Below, one piece after another: positions 35,171 to 44,819 of a stretch of 64,000 nucleotides of DNA. Location of the stretch: positions 1-64,000 of the forward strand of contig CAWAYV010000035.1 in the NCBI GenBank assembly GCA_963786295.1, given 5' to 3'. The translations under genes and the position numbers were made by a program. Below the pieces are notes generated by a model, which was not told where the DNA came from, did not search any database, and saw nothing but the letters and a program-made list of their open reading frames with translations. Source of the DNA: JACCZX01 sp963786295. Lineage in GTDB: Bacteria > Pseudomonadota > Gammaproteobacteria > Burkholderiales > Burkholderiaceae_F. How positions within the stretch are numbered: position 1 is the stretch's first letter; each line of letters begins with the position of its first letter.

Positions 35171-36151
35171 TTACCAGCGCAGCACCACGGAACCCCACGT
35201 AAAACCGCCACCGACGCCTTGCAACAGCACATGCTGGCCATTCTTGATACGGCCATCGCGCACCGCCAGATCGAGCGCCAATGGCACCGAAGCCGCCGAT
35301 GTGTTGCCGTGCCGATCCACAGTGGTGACCATTTTTTCTTCCGGCACACCGACGCGCTTTGCAATCGCGTTCAGAATGCGCACGTTGGCTTGATGCGGGA
35401 TCAGCCAGTCAAGTTGCGCAGCGTCCATGCCCGCTTCCCGCAGCACGTTCAGCGCGGATGCGCCAAGCACATTGACCGCAAGTTTGAACACTGCCGGGCC
35501 ATCCATCGTCAGAAAGGGGTGGCCTTCGACTTTGCCCTGCGATACGCGTCCCGCGGTACACAGCACGCCGGACTGCGACCCGTCGGCCTTCAACTCCGAT
35601 GCGAGCAACCCCGGCTCGCTCGATGCTTCGAGCACCGCCGCCCCTGCGCCATCGCCAAACAGCACGCATGTGGTGCGGTCGTTCCAGTCAAGGATGCGCG
35701 AAAACAATTCCGCACCGATGACGAGTGCCCGTCGGTTCATGCCGGTACGGATCATTGCATCGGCGACGACCAGACCGTATACAAAGCCACTGCACACTGC
35801 TTGCACGTCAAAAGCGGTCAACTGATCAGCCTGCAGCTGAGCTTGAATCAGACACGCGGTGCTCGGAAATATCTGATCCGGAGTCGACGTGGCGACGACG
35901 ATTAGATCAATATCCTGGACGGCACGTCCGGCCGCTAGCAGTGCCGCTCTCGCCGCGCGGCTTCCCAGGTCGGCCGTCGTAACCCCCGGCTCGGCTAGAT
36001 AGCGTTGCCGGATGCCGGTACGCGCAACGATCCACTCGTCAGACGTCTCGACGCCGTGCTGGGCAAGATCGCGCGCCAGTTCGTCGTTGGAAACCGCTCT
36101 CGCCGGAAGCGCGGAACCGGTGCCTGTGATACGGGAATACGTGCGCGTCAT
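35171..36151 (-). CDS. fabH: beta-ketoacyl-ACP synthase III
   Basis: 326 residues. The triad is Cys in VQAVCSGFVYGL near residue 115, His in IPHQANVRIL near 252 and Asn in HGNTSAASVP near 282. It starts fatty-acid synthesis from acetyl-CoA and malonyl-ACP. The start overlaps the plsX stop as ATGA. Confidence 0.97.
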   Translation of the reverse strand: MTRTYSRITGTGSALPARAVSNDELARDLAQHGVETSDEWIVARTGIRQRYLAEPGVTTADLGSRAARAALLAAGRAVQDIDLIVVATSTPDQIFPSTACLIQAQLQADQLTAFDVQAVCSGFVYGLVVADAMIRTGMNRRALVIGAELFSRILDWNDRTTCVLFGDGAGAAVLEASSEPGLLASELKADGSQSGVLCTAGRVSQGKVEGHPFLTMDGPAVFKLAVNVLGASALNVLREAGMDAAQLDWLIPHQANVRILNAIAKRVGVPEEKMVTTVDRHGNTSAASVPLALDLAVRDGRIKNGQHVLLQGVGGGFTWGSVVLRW

Positions 36152-37206
36152 GCACCGGCGGCAGCCGGCTGAATACCTCGGCTTGCCTGCTCAAGTTGCG
36201 CCAGTTGTGCAACCAACGGCCGCATCTCCGCCACGGTACGGTCAAGCACGTGGTGCCGCGCCTGCTCGAAGCCACGCTTGAGCGCGCTTTCAAATGCGAC
36301 CACGTCGGCCGCCCCGTGACTCTTGATCACCAGTCCGCGCAGGCCGAGCAGGCTCGCGCCGTTATGCCGGCGATGATCGACTCGTCGTTTGAAGCGCCGC
36401 AGTACCGGCAACGCAGCCATCGCCTGCAGGCGTGAGAACGCGCCGCGAGTGAACTCCTCGCGCACAAATCCCGCGAGCATCAGTGCCAGTCCTTCCGATG
36501 TTTTTAACGCGACGTTACCAACAAAACCATCGCACACGATGACATCGGCCGTGCCTCTGAAAATGTCGTTGCCTTCGACGTTGCCGATGAAGTTGAGCGG
36601 GCTTGCCCGCAGCAGTTCGGCCGCCTGCTTGACGACCTCGTTGCCCTTGATCAGCTCTTCACCGATATTGAGCAGCCCTACGGTGGGACGATCGATTTCT
36701 TCGACCGCCGCCACCAAGGCAGTGCCCAACACGGCGAACTGCACTAGATGTTCCGGACCGCAGTCGACATTGGCACCGAGATCGAGCACCGTCGTGACGC
36801 GACCCTTCTGATTCGGGAGCACCGCCGCAATCGCCGGACGATCGATACCGTCGAGCGTTTTCAACACGAAGCGTGCGATCGCCATTAGCGCACCGGTATT
36901 GCCGGCGCTTACGCACACATCGGCACGGCCCTCTTTGACCAGATTGATCGCCACACGCATCGAAGAATTGCGCTTGGTGCGCATTGCAATCGCGGGCGCA
37001 TCGTCACTTTCGACGATCTCCTCGGCATGCAGCAGCTCCACCCGTTCAGGCCGCTTGCCTTTCAGTGCCGCTTCGATGTCGGGCTGGCGGCCGACGAGTA
37101 AGAGCTGCGCATCGGCCTGGTGCTGCGCGAACGCAAGCGACGCCGGCACGGTGACCGCGCAACCATGGTCACCGCCCATGCAGTCAACGGCGATTCGCGT
37201 CGTCAC
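36148..37206 (-). CDS. plsX: phosphate acyltransferase PlsX
   Basis: 352 residues from GTG 37206. Family blocks: AVDCMGGDHG at the start, ASDDAPAIAMRTKRNSSMRVA-like region near 70, VSAGNTGALMA, LDLGANVDC, NIGEELIKGN, and CDGFVGNVALKTSEG. It makes acyl-phosphate from acyl-ACP for phospholipid synthesis. It is 46 bases downstream of rpmF, the standard rpmF-plsX-fab order. Confidence 0.96.
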   Translation of the reverse strand: MTTRIAVDCMGGDHGCAVTVPASLAFAQHQADAQLLLVGRQPDIEAALKGKRPERVELLHAEEIVESDDAPAIAMRTKRNSSMRVAINLVKEGRADVCVSAGNTGALMAIARFVLKTLDGIDRPAIAAVLPNQKGRVTTVLDLGANVDCGPEHLVQFAVLGTALVAAVEEIDRPTVGLLNIGEELIKGNEVVKQAAELLRASPLNFIGNVEGNDIFRGTADVIVCDGFVGNVALKTSEGLALMLAGFVREEFTRGAFSRLQAMAALPVLRRFKRRVDHRRHNGASLLGLRGLVIKSHGAADVVAFESALKRGFEQARHHVLDRTVAEMRPLVAQLAQLEQASRGIQPAAAGA

Positions 37207-37252
37207 AATGGAATCGCTGGCACGCCGCCCGGTTCACTGCGTGCGGCGCGAT

Positions 37253-37435
37253 TTACTCGTCGCTCTTGGTTTGAATGACCTTCTTGCCGCGGTAAAAACC
37301 GGTCGAGCTGATGTGATGACGACGATGCACCTCCCCGGTGGTCGGCTCGATTGCCGTCGGAGGATTCGTCAGAAAGTCGTGAGAGCGATGCATCCCACGC
37401 TTCGAAGATGACTTCTTGTTTTGCTGGACAGCCAT
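37253..37435 (-). CDS. rpmF: 50S ribosomal protein L32
   Basis: 60 residues from ATG 37435 (MAVQQNKKSSSKRGMHRSH), the universal L32 N-terminus. It lacks the zinc Cys pairs of some L32 forms, as in other proteobacteria. It sits between yceD and plsX as usual. Confidence 0.96.
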   Translation of the reverse strand: MAVQQNKKSSSKRGMHRSHDFLTNPPTAIEPTTGEVHRRHHISSTGFYRGKKVIQTKSDE

Positions 37436-37491
37436 GGCTAACCCCGCGAAAAGGCGGCGATTGTACCCGAGCACAGACGCGAAAAGACACG

Positions 37492-38019
37492 CTAGTTATG
37501 CCGTTTAGTGCCGTCGTCATCGTTTCGTAAACCCAGCAGCACCGCGAATGGATTCGGTGCTGCAACTGCACTCGGACCGTCATCAGCCTTCAACGGCGCG
37601 GAGCATTCGTCATGGCGCGGCACCAGCGGCAGCGAAAGAATCGCCTCGTCTTCGACCCATTCGTGAATGCTCATATTCCGCGAGCCCACGATCGCGTCAA
37701 TTTCGTCGTCTTCGATCGGCAACGAGTTCAGCTCCTCTTCGGTAGCGACGAACCGAAACCGCGTTGTGCGATTGAGCTCGAATTCCAGCGCAGCATTGCA
37801 ACGCTGGCAGATCAGCTTCAACCGCCCATTGAGATGCAAGTCGGCGGCAGGATGACCTTCGTCGTCGATCAAACCATCAATCTCGTAGCGCAGGTCGCCT
37901 TGCGCCGTAGTGACGAACTCAGCGAGGCGGGGCAATCGCGCGATGGCCACTTCGCCCTCGATCCTCCGGCCTGAGCGCGCGAGTTCAAAGCTATCGATAG
38001 TCGGTGATGGAATGGACAT
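37492..38019 (-). CDS. YceD/DUF177 family protein
   Basis: 175 residues from ATG 38019 (MSIPSPTIDSFELARSGR), matching family starts; an upstream in-frame ATG at 38052 adds 11 residues. The conserved CQRCNAALEFEL pair near residue 74 and EDEAILSLPLVPRH-type block near 125 define the family. Related plant and bacterial proteins are linked to 23S rRNA or ribosome accumulation. It precedes rpmF and is divergent from maf. Confidence 0.88.
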   Translation of the reverse strand: MSIPSPTIDSFELARSGRRIEGEVAIARLPRLAEFVTTAQGDLRYEIDGLIDDEGHPAADLHLNGRLKLICQRCNAALEFELNRTTRFRFVATEEELNSLPIEDDEIDAIVGSRNMSIHEWVEDEAILSLPLVPRHDECSAPLKADDGPSAVAAPNPFAVLLGLRNDDDGTKRHN

Positions 38020-38065
38020 CAAAATGACTTGCGGCGCTGCTGCACTGCGCATCTACACTTGTTAA

Positions 38066-38659
38066 ATGGCTCGTCCGCTGATCGTACTCGCCTCGACGTC
38101 GCGTTATCGACGTGAACTGCTCGAGCGATTGCACTGGCCGTTCGAAGTGCATGCGCCGCAGGTCGACGAGACGGCGCTGCCCTCCGAAACACCGCGCGAA
38201 ACTGCGCTGCGGCTTGCGCGTGACAAGGCCGCAAACGTCGCTGCGCACTTTTCAGGCGCGATCGTCATCGGGTCGGACCAGACGGTGGACTTGAACGGCG
38301 TCGCGCTGGGCAAACCGCTTTCGCACGAAGCGGCGCTGGCACAGTTGCAGTCGCTGCAGGGACGCACCGCCGTGTTCTACACCGCACTCGCGGTGAACGG
38401 GCCGGCGCTGAACAGCATACAGATCGACTGTGTACCGACCACAGTGACATTCCGCAACTTGCCGACTGCGCAACTCGAAGCCTATTTGCGAGCCGATCAG
38501 CCGTACGACTGCGCCGGTGCAGCGAAAATCGAATCGCTCGGCATTGCGCTGATTCAGAGCGTCAAATCGGACGACCCTACAGCGCTGATCGGGTTGCCGT
38601 TGATTCGGTTGACATCGATGCTCGCATCAGCAGGCATCGACGTTCTTGGGCGTCCATGA
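38066..38659 (+). CDS. Maf-like nucleotide pyrophosphatase (YceF subfamily)
   Basis: 197 residues. LASTSRYRRELLERL at the start, PQVDETALPSETP, the catalytic SDQTVDLNGVALGKP near residue 70 and DCAGAAKIESLG near 150. YceF-type Maf proteins hydrolyse m7GTP and other modified NTPs. The stop overlaps the next start as ATGA. Divergent from yceD. Confidence 0.92.
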   Translation: MARPLIVLASTSRYRRELLERLHWPFEVHAPQVDETALPSETPRETALRLARDKAANVAAHFSGAIVIGSDQTVDLNGVALGKPLSHEAALAQLQSLQGRTAVFYTALAVNGPALNSIQIDCVPTTVTFRNLPTAQLEAYLRADQPYDCAGAAKIESLGIALIQSVKSDDPTALIGLPLIRLTSMLASAGIDVLGRP

Positions 38660-39366
38660 GCGGCACGCTGTATTTGCTGCCGGCACCGATTTCGTCAGGC
38701 TCACCGCATGCTGCGCTGCCACCGGACGTGATCAAGCTTGCGCATCGAATCGAACACTTTTTAGTAGAAGACGCGAAAACAGCGCGCGCCTTCTTGAAGC
38801 AGCTCGATCACCCGAAATCAGTGCGTGACCTTACGATCATCGAAATCGGTCACGCGCCGCGCGAGACCGACATCGCGCAGTGGCTCGCGCCGCTGCGCGA
38901 CGGTGTCGATATCGCCGTGGTGTCGGAAGCCGGTTGCCCGGCGATTGCCGATCCCGGCGCGACGCTCGTCGCCGCCGCGCACCGGAACGGCTGCAAAGTT
39001 CAACCGCTGGTGGGTCCGTCGTCGATCATCCTGGCGCTGATGGCGAGCGGGCTGAACGGTCAGCGCTTTCGCTTTGTCGGTTATCTGCCGATTGCCGCCG
39101 CGGAGCGCGCAGCAGCGATACAGGCTTTGGAAGCCGAATCGAAAGGCGGCGAGACGCAAATTTTTATCGAGACGCCGTACCGGAACACCTCGATGTTCAC
39201 CGCGTTGCTGCAACACTGCCAGCCGGCAACGCGGCTCGCGGTCGCTGTCGATCTGACCGGCGATGCGGAATCGGTTCAGCAGCGCACCGTCAGGGAATGG
39301 CGCGCTCGGCCTGCCGACGCACACCCGCTGCTGAAGCAACCTGCTGTGTTCTGTTTGCTCGCCTAG
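38656..39366 (+). CDS. SAM-dependent methyltransferase, RsmI-like short form
   Basis: 236 residues. Tetrapyrrole methylase fold: LYLLPAPIS at the start, VVSEAGCPAIADPGATLV near 95, PLVGPSSIILALMASGL near 120, and FIETPYRN near 175. It resembles RsmI, the 16S rRNA 2'-O-methyltransferase, but is shorter and lacks the usual C-terminal segment. It is likely the rsmI-related paralog often seen beside maf in betaproteobacteria. Target unproven. Confidence 0.82.
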   Translation: MSGTLYLLPAPISSGSPHAALPPDVIKLAHRIEHFLVEDAKTARAFLKQLDHPKSVRDLTIIEIGHAPRETDIAQWLAPLRDGVDIAVVSEAGCPAIADPGATLVAAAHRNGCKVQPLVGPSSIILALMASGLNGQRFRFVGYLPIAAAERAAAIQALEAESKGGETQIFIETPYRNTSMFTALLQHCQPATRLAVAVDLTGDAESVQQRTVREWRARPADAHPLLKQPAVFCLLA

Positions 39367-39749
39367 ATCGCTGGACGCAGCGGCTCGGCGTAGCCATCGG
39401 GCTGCCACAGCACGCGGCCGTCCTGCTCTACAACGGTGAGCGCGCGCAGCCCTCCATGGCCGGTGCACGCGCCGCCGCGGCACGCGCCGGTTATGGGATC
39501 GTAAAACGCACCGTGCGTCGAACACAGTAGGTACTCCGCATCGAAATCGAAGAACATTCCCGGCTGCCAGTCGAGCTCCATCGCAACGTGCGCGCAGCGA
39601 TTCAAATAGGCGAATGCCCTCCCGCCGTAGCGAATCGCAAACGCCGGTGCGTTGCGCCCGCCGACGTCGACTTCGAAGCGAACACCGCGGCCGCCACTGA
39701 GCAGGTCCGCCGAAGCGCAGATGTCGATCAGCGATTTGCTGTCAGCCAA
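39363..39749 (-). CDS. Rieske [2Fe-2S] domain protein
   Basis: 128 residues forming one Rieske domain. The cluster ligands are in CAHVAMEL and LLCSTHGAFYDP, spaced as in ferredoxin-like Rieske proteins; the tail RALTVVEQDGRV is typical. It is soluble, with no membrane anchor. It overlaps the end of the HAD gene upstream and converges with the methyltransferase by 4 bases. Partner is unknown. Confidence 0.88.
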   Translation of the reverse strand: MADSKSLIDICASADLLSGGRGVRFEVDVGGRNAPAFAIRYGGRAFAYLNRCAHVAMELDWQPGMFFDFDAEYLLCSTHGAFYDPITGACRGGACTGHGGLRALTVVEQDGRVLWQPDGYAEPLRPAI

Positions 39750-40381
39750 GTGTGCAGCTCCGACACTGAGTTAACCAAAGCAAGTGGTGCATGCGGCGTC
39801 AGGTGCGCGTGCAAATGCGCGCCGTACGTCACCCCGACGCTGTGGGCGCCAGCCGCAGCGGCCATCTGCAGGTCGTGAGTCGTGTCTCCGATCATCAGCA
39901 TTCGGTGCGGCAAGACGTTGAGTTCCTGGGCGAGATCGAACAACATCGCCGGGTGCGGCTTCGATTGCGATTCGTCAGCGCAACGCGACGACGCGAAGAG
40001 CCGCCCCAGCCCAGTGGACTCGAACGCCCGCGCCAGTCCCCGCCGGGTCTTCCCCGTGGCTACTGCCAACGGCACGCCGCTTGACTGAAGGTCTTCGAGC
40101 ATCGCATGCATCCCTTCGAACAGCACGATTTCCGGCTCGCCCGCCAGATAGTGATAGCGGTAACGCGCCGAGAATTCCTCCGCGCGGTCGGTCGCAAGGC
40201 CCGGAACCGCATGCGAGAGCGCATCCAGCAATCCCAAGCCGATCACATGGCTCGCCTGTTCCAAAGTCGGCACCGCGAGGCCGAGGTCCGAAGCGGCGCT
40301 GCGGATGCATCCGGCAATCATCGCCGTCGAATCGACGATCGTGCCGTCCCAGTCGAACACGATCAGATCAAAGCGGCGCAC
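39728..40381 (-). CDS. HAD-IA family phosphatase (Gph-like)
   Basis: 217 residues with a GTG start. HAD motifs: DWDGTIVDS near residue 10, AVATGKTRRGL near 105, Lys in SKPHPAML near 140 and GDTTHDLQMA near 165. Close to phosphoglycolate phosphatases; substrate not certain. It overlaps rluC by 19 bases and the Rieske gene by 22 bases, so the three are probably one transcript. Confidence 0.88.
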   Translation of the reverse strand: MRRFDLIVFDWDGTIVDSTAMIAGCIRSAASDLGLAVPTLEQASHVIGLGLLDALSHAVPGLATDRAEEFSARYRYHYLAGEPEIVLFEGMHAMLEDLQSSGVPLAVATGKTRRGLARAFESTGLGRLFASSRCADESQSKPHPAMLFDLAQELNVLPHRMLMIGDTTHDLQMAAAAGAHSVGVTYGAHLHAHLTPHAPLALVNSVSELHTWLTANR

Positions 40382-41422
40382 TTAAGCGCTTTCAGAAATT
40401 CCGCGCACTCGCTCGGTAACGGGGCTTCGAGTGCCATCGGCCGGCTGGTCACCGGATGCTTAAATTGCGTGGCGCCGGCGTGCAGGAACATGCGCGCTAT
40501 GCGCGGCAGACCGGGCGTCATCGCGCCGCGCGCTACGCGCTTGTTCAACTCGAAGTCACCGTACTTGTCGTCACCGATGATCGGAAAGCCGAGGTGCGAG
40601 AGGTGCACGCGTATCTGATGCGTCCGACCGGTTTTCAGATCGGCTTCGAGCAATGAGAATCTGCCATAGCGCTTGATCAGGCTGAACACGGTGTGCGATT
40701 CCAGGCCTTCGGCATCGACGCTGACCCTGCGCTCGCCGTGGCGGTTCACGTACTTCGTCAGCGGCAGTCGAACGTGCTGCCGATCATTGACCCAGTCGCC
40801 CTTGACCAGCATCGAGTAGCGCTTTTCGACGCGACCTTCGCGTAGATCCTCGTGCAGTCCGAGCAACGCGCGACGTGACTTGGCCAGCAGCAGAATGCCG
40901 GATGTTTCACGATCAAGCCGGTGCACCAACTCGAGGAACGGCTGATTCGGCCGCGCCGCGCGCACGCGCTCGATCAACCCGAAGGCGATACCGCTGCCGC
41001 CATGCGCCGCCAGTCCGGCGGGCTTGTCGACCGCCATCAGATGCTCATCTTCAAACAGGATCGGCGGCATCGCCGCCGGCGGGTACGGCAGCCAGCGGTG
41101 TCGGCGCACGCTCGGCGAGCCGCATCGGCGGAATTCGTACTTGATCGCCAGCCGCCAATCGATAGTCCACCGCCACCCTGCCCTTGTTCACGCGGACCTC
41201 GCCCTGGCGCACTATTCGGTAGACGTGGCTCTTGGGGACGCCCTTGGCAATGCGGATCAGATAGTTGTCGAGTCGCTGCCCCTCGGCCTCGGGCCCGATA
41301 ACCCGGTAGGAAGCACGGTCGGACGCGACCGCTTCCGGCTCCGGTTTCTGATCAAACCGGCCCTGCAAGGCGCCGGCCGACTGGCTAACCCCCGCCTTTC
41401 CGGTTTTACGCGCAGTGCCCAT
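40363..41422 (-). CDS. rluC: 23S rRNA pseudouridine synthase RluC-like (one frameshift)
   Basis: About 352 residues (span 3n+1). The N-terminal S4 domain (LDNYLIRIAKGVPKSHVYRI, VRVNKGRV) is in one frame up to about 41090. The catalytic domain, with Asp in HRLDRETSG and LETGRTHQIRVH-like KTGRTHQIRVHLSH, is in another. Start ATG 41422 (MGTARKTGKAG). RluC modifies 23S positions 955, 2504 and 2580 in E. coli. Divergent from rne, the usual arrangement. Confidence 0.9.
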
Positions 41423-41887
41423 CTTGCCTATACTCGCGCGGTCGGGACATTTGAAAGCAACTGAGCCCGCATCGCGGAGATTGTAGCCACGCTCATTTCC
41501 GCACAGGCGCCCGCCGACGCTTAAGCGTCCACGGCATGTAGAGGTGAGGATCACCTCTTGAATTCGCAGTCGCGCGACTGATCGCAGCGGCTGCACCCGA
41601 GCCGGCGATGAGCCGGTTCCGCTGAAACGATTCGTTCGGACCAGAATAACGAGATCAGGCCTCCGGAACAGTGCTCCATGCGATCCGCCCCCCACGTTGA
41701 AAATTTCGAGCCGCGCCCCGCTGGCGCCGGCCGGTGGGTGATTGCGCGTCGTCTCTTGCATGCACGTTACCTAGCTGCTCACCGCAGATTCGCGGTGGGC
41801 CGCGTTTCCGAAGCCTGAGACTCTAGTTTCCGTTCCGCTCCGTTTCAGCACAACAACAGCGCCCATACGAAGGCGCAGGGAGTGCTG
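41405..41887 (+). promoter_or_regulatory. rne promoter and long structured 5' leader
   Basis: The 465-base gap between rluC and rne holds no supported gene. A -35-like TTTACG at 41405-41410 and a TATACT at 41429-41434 (18-base spacer) would start a leader of about 445 bases. It contains hairpins AGAGGTGA-GGA-TCACCTCT at 41540-41558 (8 bp), CAGTC-GCGC-GACTG at 41567-41580 and CACCGC-N6-GCGGTG at 41780-41797. In E. coli a long rne leader lets RNase E control its own mRNA; the same is inferred here. Confidence 0.55.
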
Positions 41888-44765
41888 ATGAAACGCATGC
41901 TGTTCAATGCCACGCATGCAGAAGAGTTGCGCGTGGCGATCGTCGATGGCCAGAGGCTGGTCGACATCGATATCGAAACCGCCGGGCGCGAACAACGCAA
42001 ATCAAACATCTACAAGGGCGTCGTTACCCGCGTCGAGCCCAGTCTTGAGGCCTGCTTCGTCGATTACGGCGAAGAGCGTCACGGCTTCCTGCCGTTCAAG
42101 GAAGTATCGAAGATCTATTTTCGCGACGGCGTCGACGTGCGCAGCGCGCGCATTCAGGACGCGCTGAAGGAAGGCCAGGAACTCGTCGTCCAAATCGAGA
42201 AGGAAGAGCGCGGCAACAAGGGCGCGGCGCTGACGACGTTTGTTTCGTTGGCGGGCCGCTATCTGGTGCTGATGCCGAACAATCCTCGCGGCGGCGGTGT
42301 GTCGCGCCGCATCGAAGGCGAAGACCGCCAGGAACTGCGCGAGACGATGGACCAGCTCGATTTGCCGTCGGGCATGTCGATCATCGCGCGCACCGCAGGC
42401 ATCGGACGCACGGTTGAAGAGCTGCAGTGGGATTTGAACTATTTGATGAAGCTGTGGAACGCGATCGAAGGTGCGGCACGCCCGCAATTCGAATCGGTGG
42501 TCACCGATCCGGAAGGCAAGAAGACGACCACGTACGTAGACAGCCCAAACGGTCCTGATGGGCAGCGATTGAAGCGTGCCAACCCGCCGCCGTTCTTGAT
42601 TGTCGAGGAATCGAACCTGGTGATTCGCGCGATCCGCGATTACTTCCATCCCGAGATCGGCGAGATTCTGGTCGACACCGACGATATCTACGAGCAGGCG
42701 CGCCAATTCATGGCGCACGTGATGCCGGACAACCTGCAACGCGTGAAGCGCTACAAGGACGACGTGCCGCTGTTCTCGCGATTTCAGATCGAACACCAGA
42801 TCGAGACTGCGTACTCGCGTCAGGTGCCGCTGCCTTCGGGCGGCTCGATCGTCGTCGACCACACCGAAGCGCTGGTCTCGGTCGATGTGAACTCCGCGCG
42901 CTCCACAAAGGGCTCGGACATCGAAGAGACCGCGATGCGCACCAATATGGAGGCGGCCGATGAGGTTGCGCGCCAGTTGCGCCTGCGCGACCTCGGCGGA
43001 CTGATCGTGATCGACTTCATCGACATGGAGGACTTGAAGAACCAGCGCCAGGTCGAAAACCGCTTGAAAGACGCGCTGCACTACGACCGCGCTCGTGTGC
43101 AGATGGGCAAGATCTCGCGCTTTGGCTTGATGGAGTTGTCGCGCCAGCGCATTCGGCCCGCGCTGAATGAAGGCAGCCACGTGACCTGCCCGCGCTGCAA
43201 CGGCGTCGGCGTGATTAGAGACACCGAAAGCTCCGCGCTGCACATCCTGCGCATCCTGCAGGAAGAGGCGATGAAGGAAGGCACGGCGGCCGTGCACGCG
43301 CAGGTACCCGTGGAGGTCGCCAGCTACTTATTGAACGAGAAACGCGCCGACATCGCGAAGATCGAGGCGCGCCTGCGCTTATCGGTGGTGCTGATCCCGA
43401 ACAAATTTATCGACACCCCGCACTATCACATCGAACGCCTGCGGCACGACGACGCCCGCCTCGAAGTAACGAAGGCAAGTTTCGAGCGCGCGGCGGAACT
43501 TGCACCGAGCACCGATACGCCGTACCTGCGCGGCAAAGTCGACGACGATCGCACTCGCGCACGTCAAGAAGCGGTGGTCAAGGGCATCGTGCCCGAGACG
43601 CCTGCGCCGGTACCTGTCCAGCCGGCGCCGGTTGCACTATCGGTGGCACAAGCCGAGCGCTCGCAAGTCAGCTTGTGGGATCGCATCGTCGCGTTCTTTA
43701 CCGGCAGCGACGTTTCCGAGCCAGCGCCGATCGTTGTGCCGTCCACACGCGCTAACCCGAAGTCCACCCGCGGCGATCACGCTCAAGGCGAGCGCCGGCG
43801 CGGCCGCGGCAACGGCGACGGTCGCCGAGATGGCCGCCGCGACTGTAGGCGCGATGGCAAAGCCCGGTGAGCGCCGCGATGGCAAGCGTGAAGGCGATGC
43901 CCGTCAAGGCGAGCATGAAGCAAGGCGCGATACGAAGCGCCAGGATGAACGTCGGCCGGGAGCGTCGAAGCCCGATGGCAAACCACGAAGGGAACAGCAA
44001 CCGTCGCAGGATGCGCGTGGCGCCGACGAAGCAGTCGAGAAGCGCAAACCGCGCTCACGTCCTGAGAAGGAAAAATCGATCGTGTCGGAGCCGGCCGAGC
44101 GCGTGACGATGCCCGAAGATATCGGACCATCTCCTTCGATCGCAGCCGGCGGGTCATTGGTCACCGCCGATCTGGTCGCTGCCGAGGCGCCACGCGGTGA
44201 GGGGCAGGAAGATCGGGGCCGTAGACGGCGGCGTCGGCGCGGTCGCGGCGGTCGCAGCGAAGGCGGTACCGACGCGGCAGCGTCCGGAAATGGCAACGCA
44301 CTCACTGCTGAGCGGAACGACGACGAGCTGACAACTACCGAACCGTACGCTAGCGAGCCGACCCTTGCGGAAGCGCAGCCTGTCGAGTCGGTGTTGGTCA
44401 ATGAGCCATTGACAGAGCCTGTCGCGCCCGCGCTCCCGTCCGAGCCCGCGCCTGAAGCCGTCGTAGTCAGCAACATCACCGCCGTGCGCGTCCCTCCGCT
44501 GGTCGCTGCGCCGACGATGATCGCGCTGCCCGTCGTTCAGCAGGCGCCGCTACCGATCGATGAACTGCAACCAGTGCTGCAAAGCGCAGGCTTGTTGCTG
44601 GTACAGACGGCGGCGAATAAGCATGCCGAAGCACAGGCGAAGATGGCCGCCGAATCAGCGCCTCGGCGCGCGCCGCGCGAACGCCCGCCTTTGCCGCCAC
44701 TGGACGACGCACCGTTGGTGCAGGTTGAAACGCAGCGCCCGTCCGGGGAACGCGCAAACGTCTAG
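41888..44765 (+). CDS. rne: ribonuclease E (one frameshift)
   Basis: About 958 residues (span 3n+1). ATG 41888 follows AGGGAG. The S1 domain (NIYKGVVTRVEPSLEACFVDYG) and catalytic core are intact, with the DNase I-like Asp region (VSVDVNSARSTKG, VIDFIDMED) and zinc link CPRCNGVG near residue 436. Near 43860 an extra A in GGCAAAGCCC moves the frame. The low-complexity RNA-binding tail and the betaproteobacterial C-terminus (PPLPPLDDAPLVQVET) follow in the new frame. As written, the core would still be made, without the degradosome scaffold. Confidence 0.95.
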
Positions 44766-44784
44766 TCGGACGCTGTTCGCGTAT

Positions 44785-44806
44785 CGAGGCCCTCCGATCG
44801 GCCTCG
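44785..44806 (+). terminator. possible weak terminator hairpin between rne and moaA
   Basis: CGAGGCC pairs perfectly with GGCCTCG over an 8-base loop, 20 bases past the rne stop. No T-run follows, so it may be a mRNA-end stabilising hairpin rather than a rho-independent terminator. Confidence 0.35.
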
Positions 44807-44819
44807 GTAACATCGCGCT

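Noticed and set aside
41423..41761. N-terminal extension of rluC into the rne leader
   Set aside because: The extra residues lack S4 or other domain features; ATG 41422 begins the normal protein, and the region has leader hairpins for rne.
42002..43297. 431-residue minus-strand frame opposite rne
   Set aside because: Mirror of the rne core; composition follows complementary codons.
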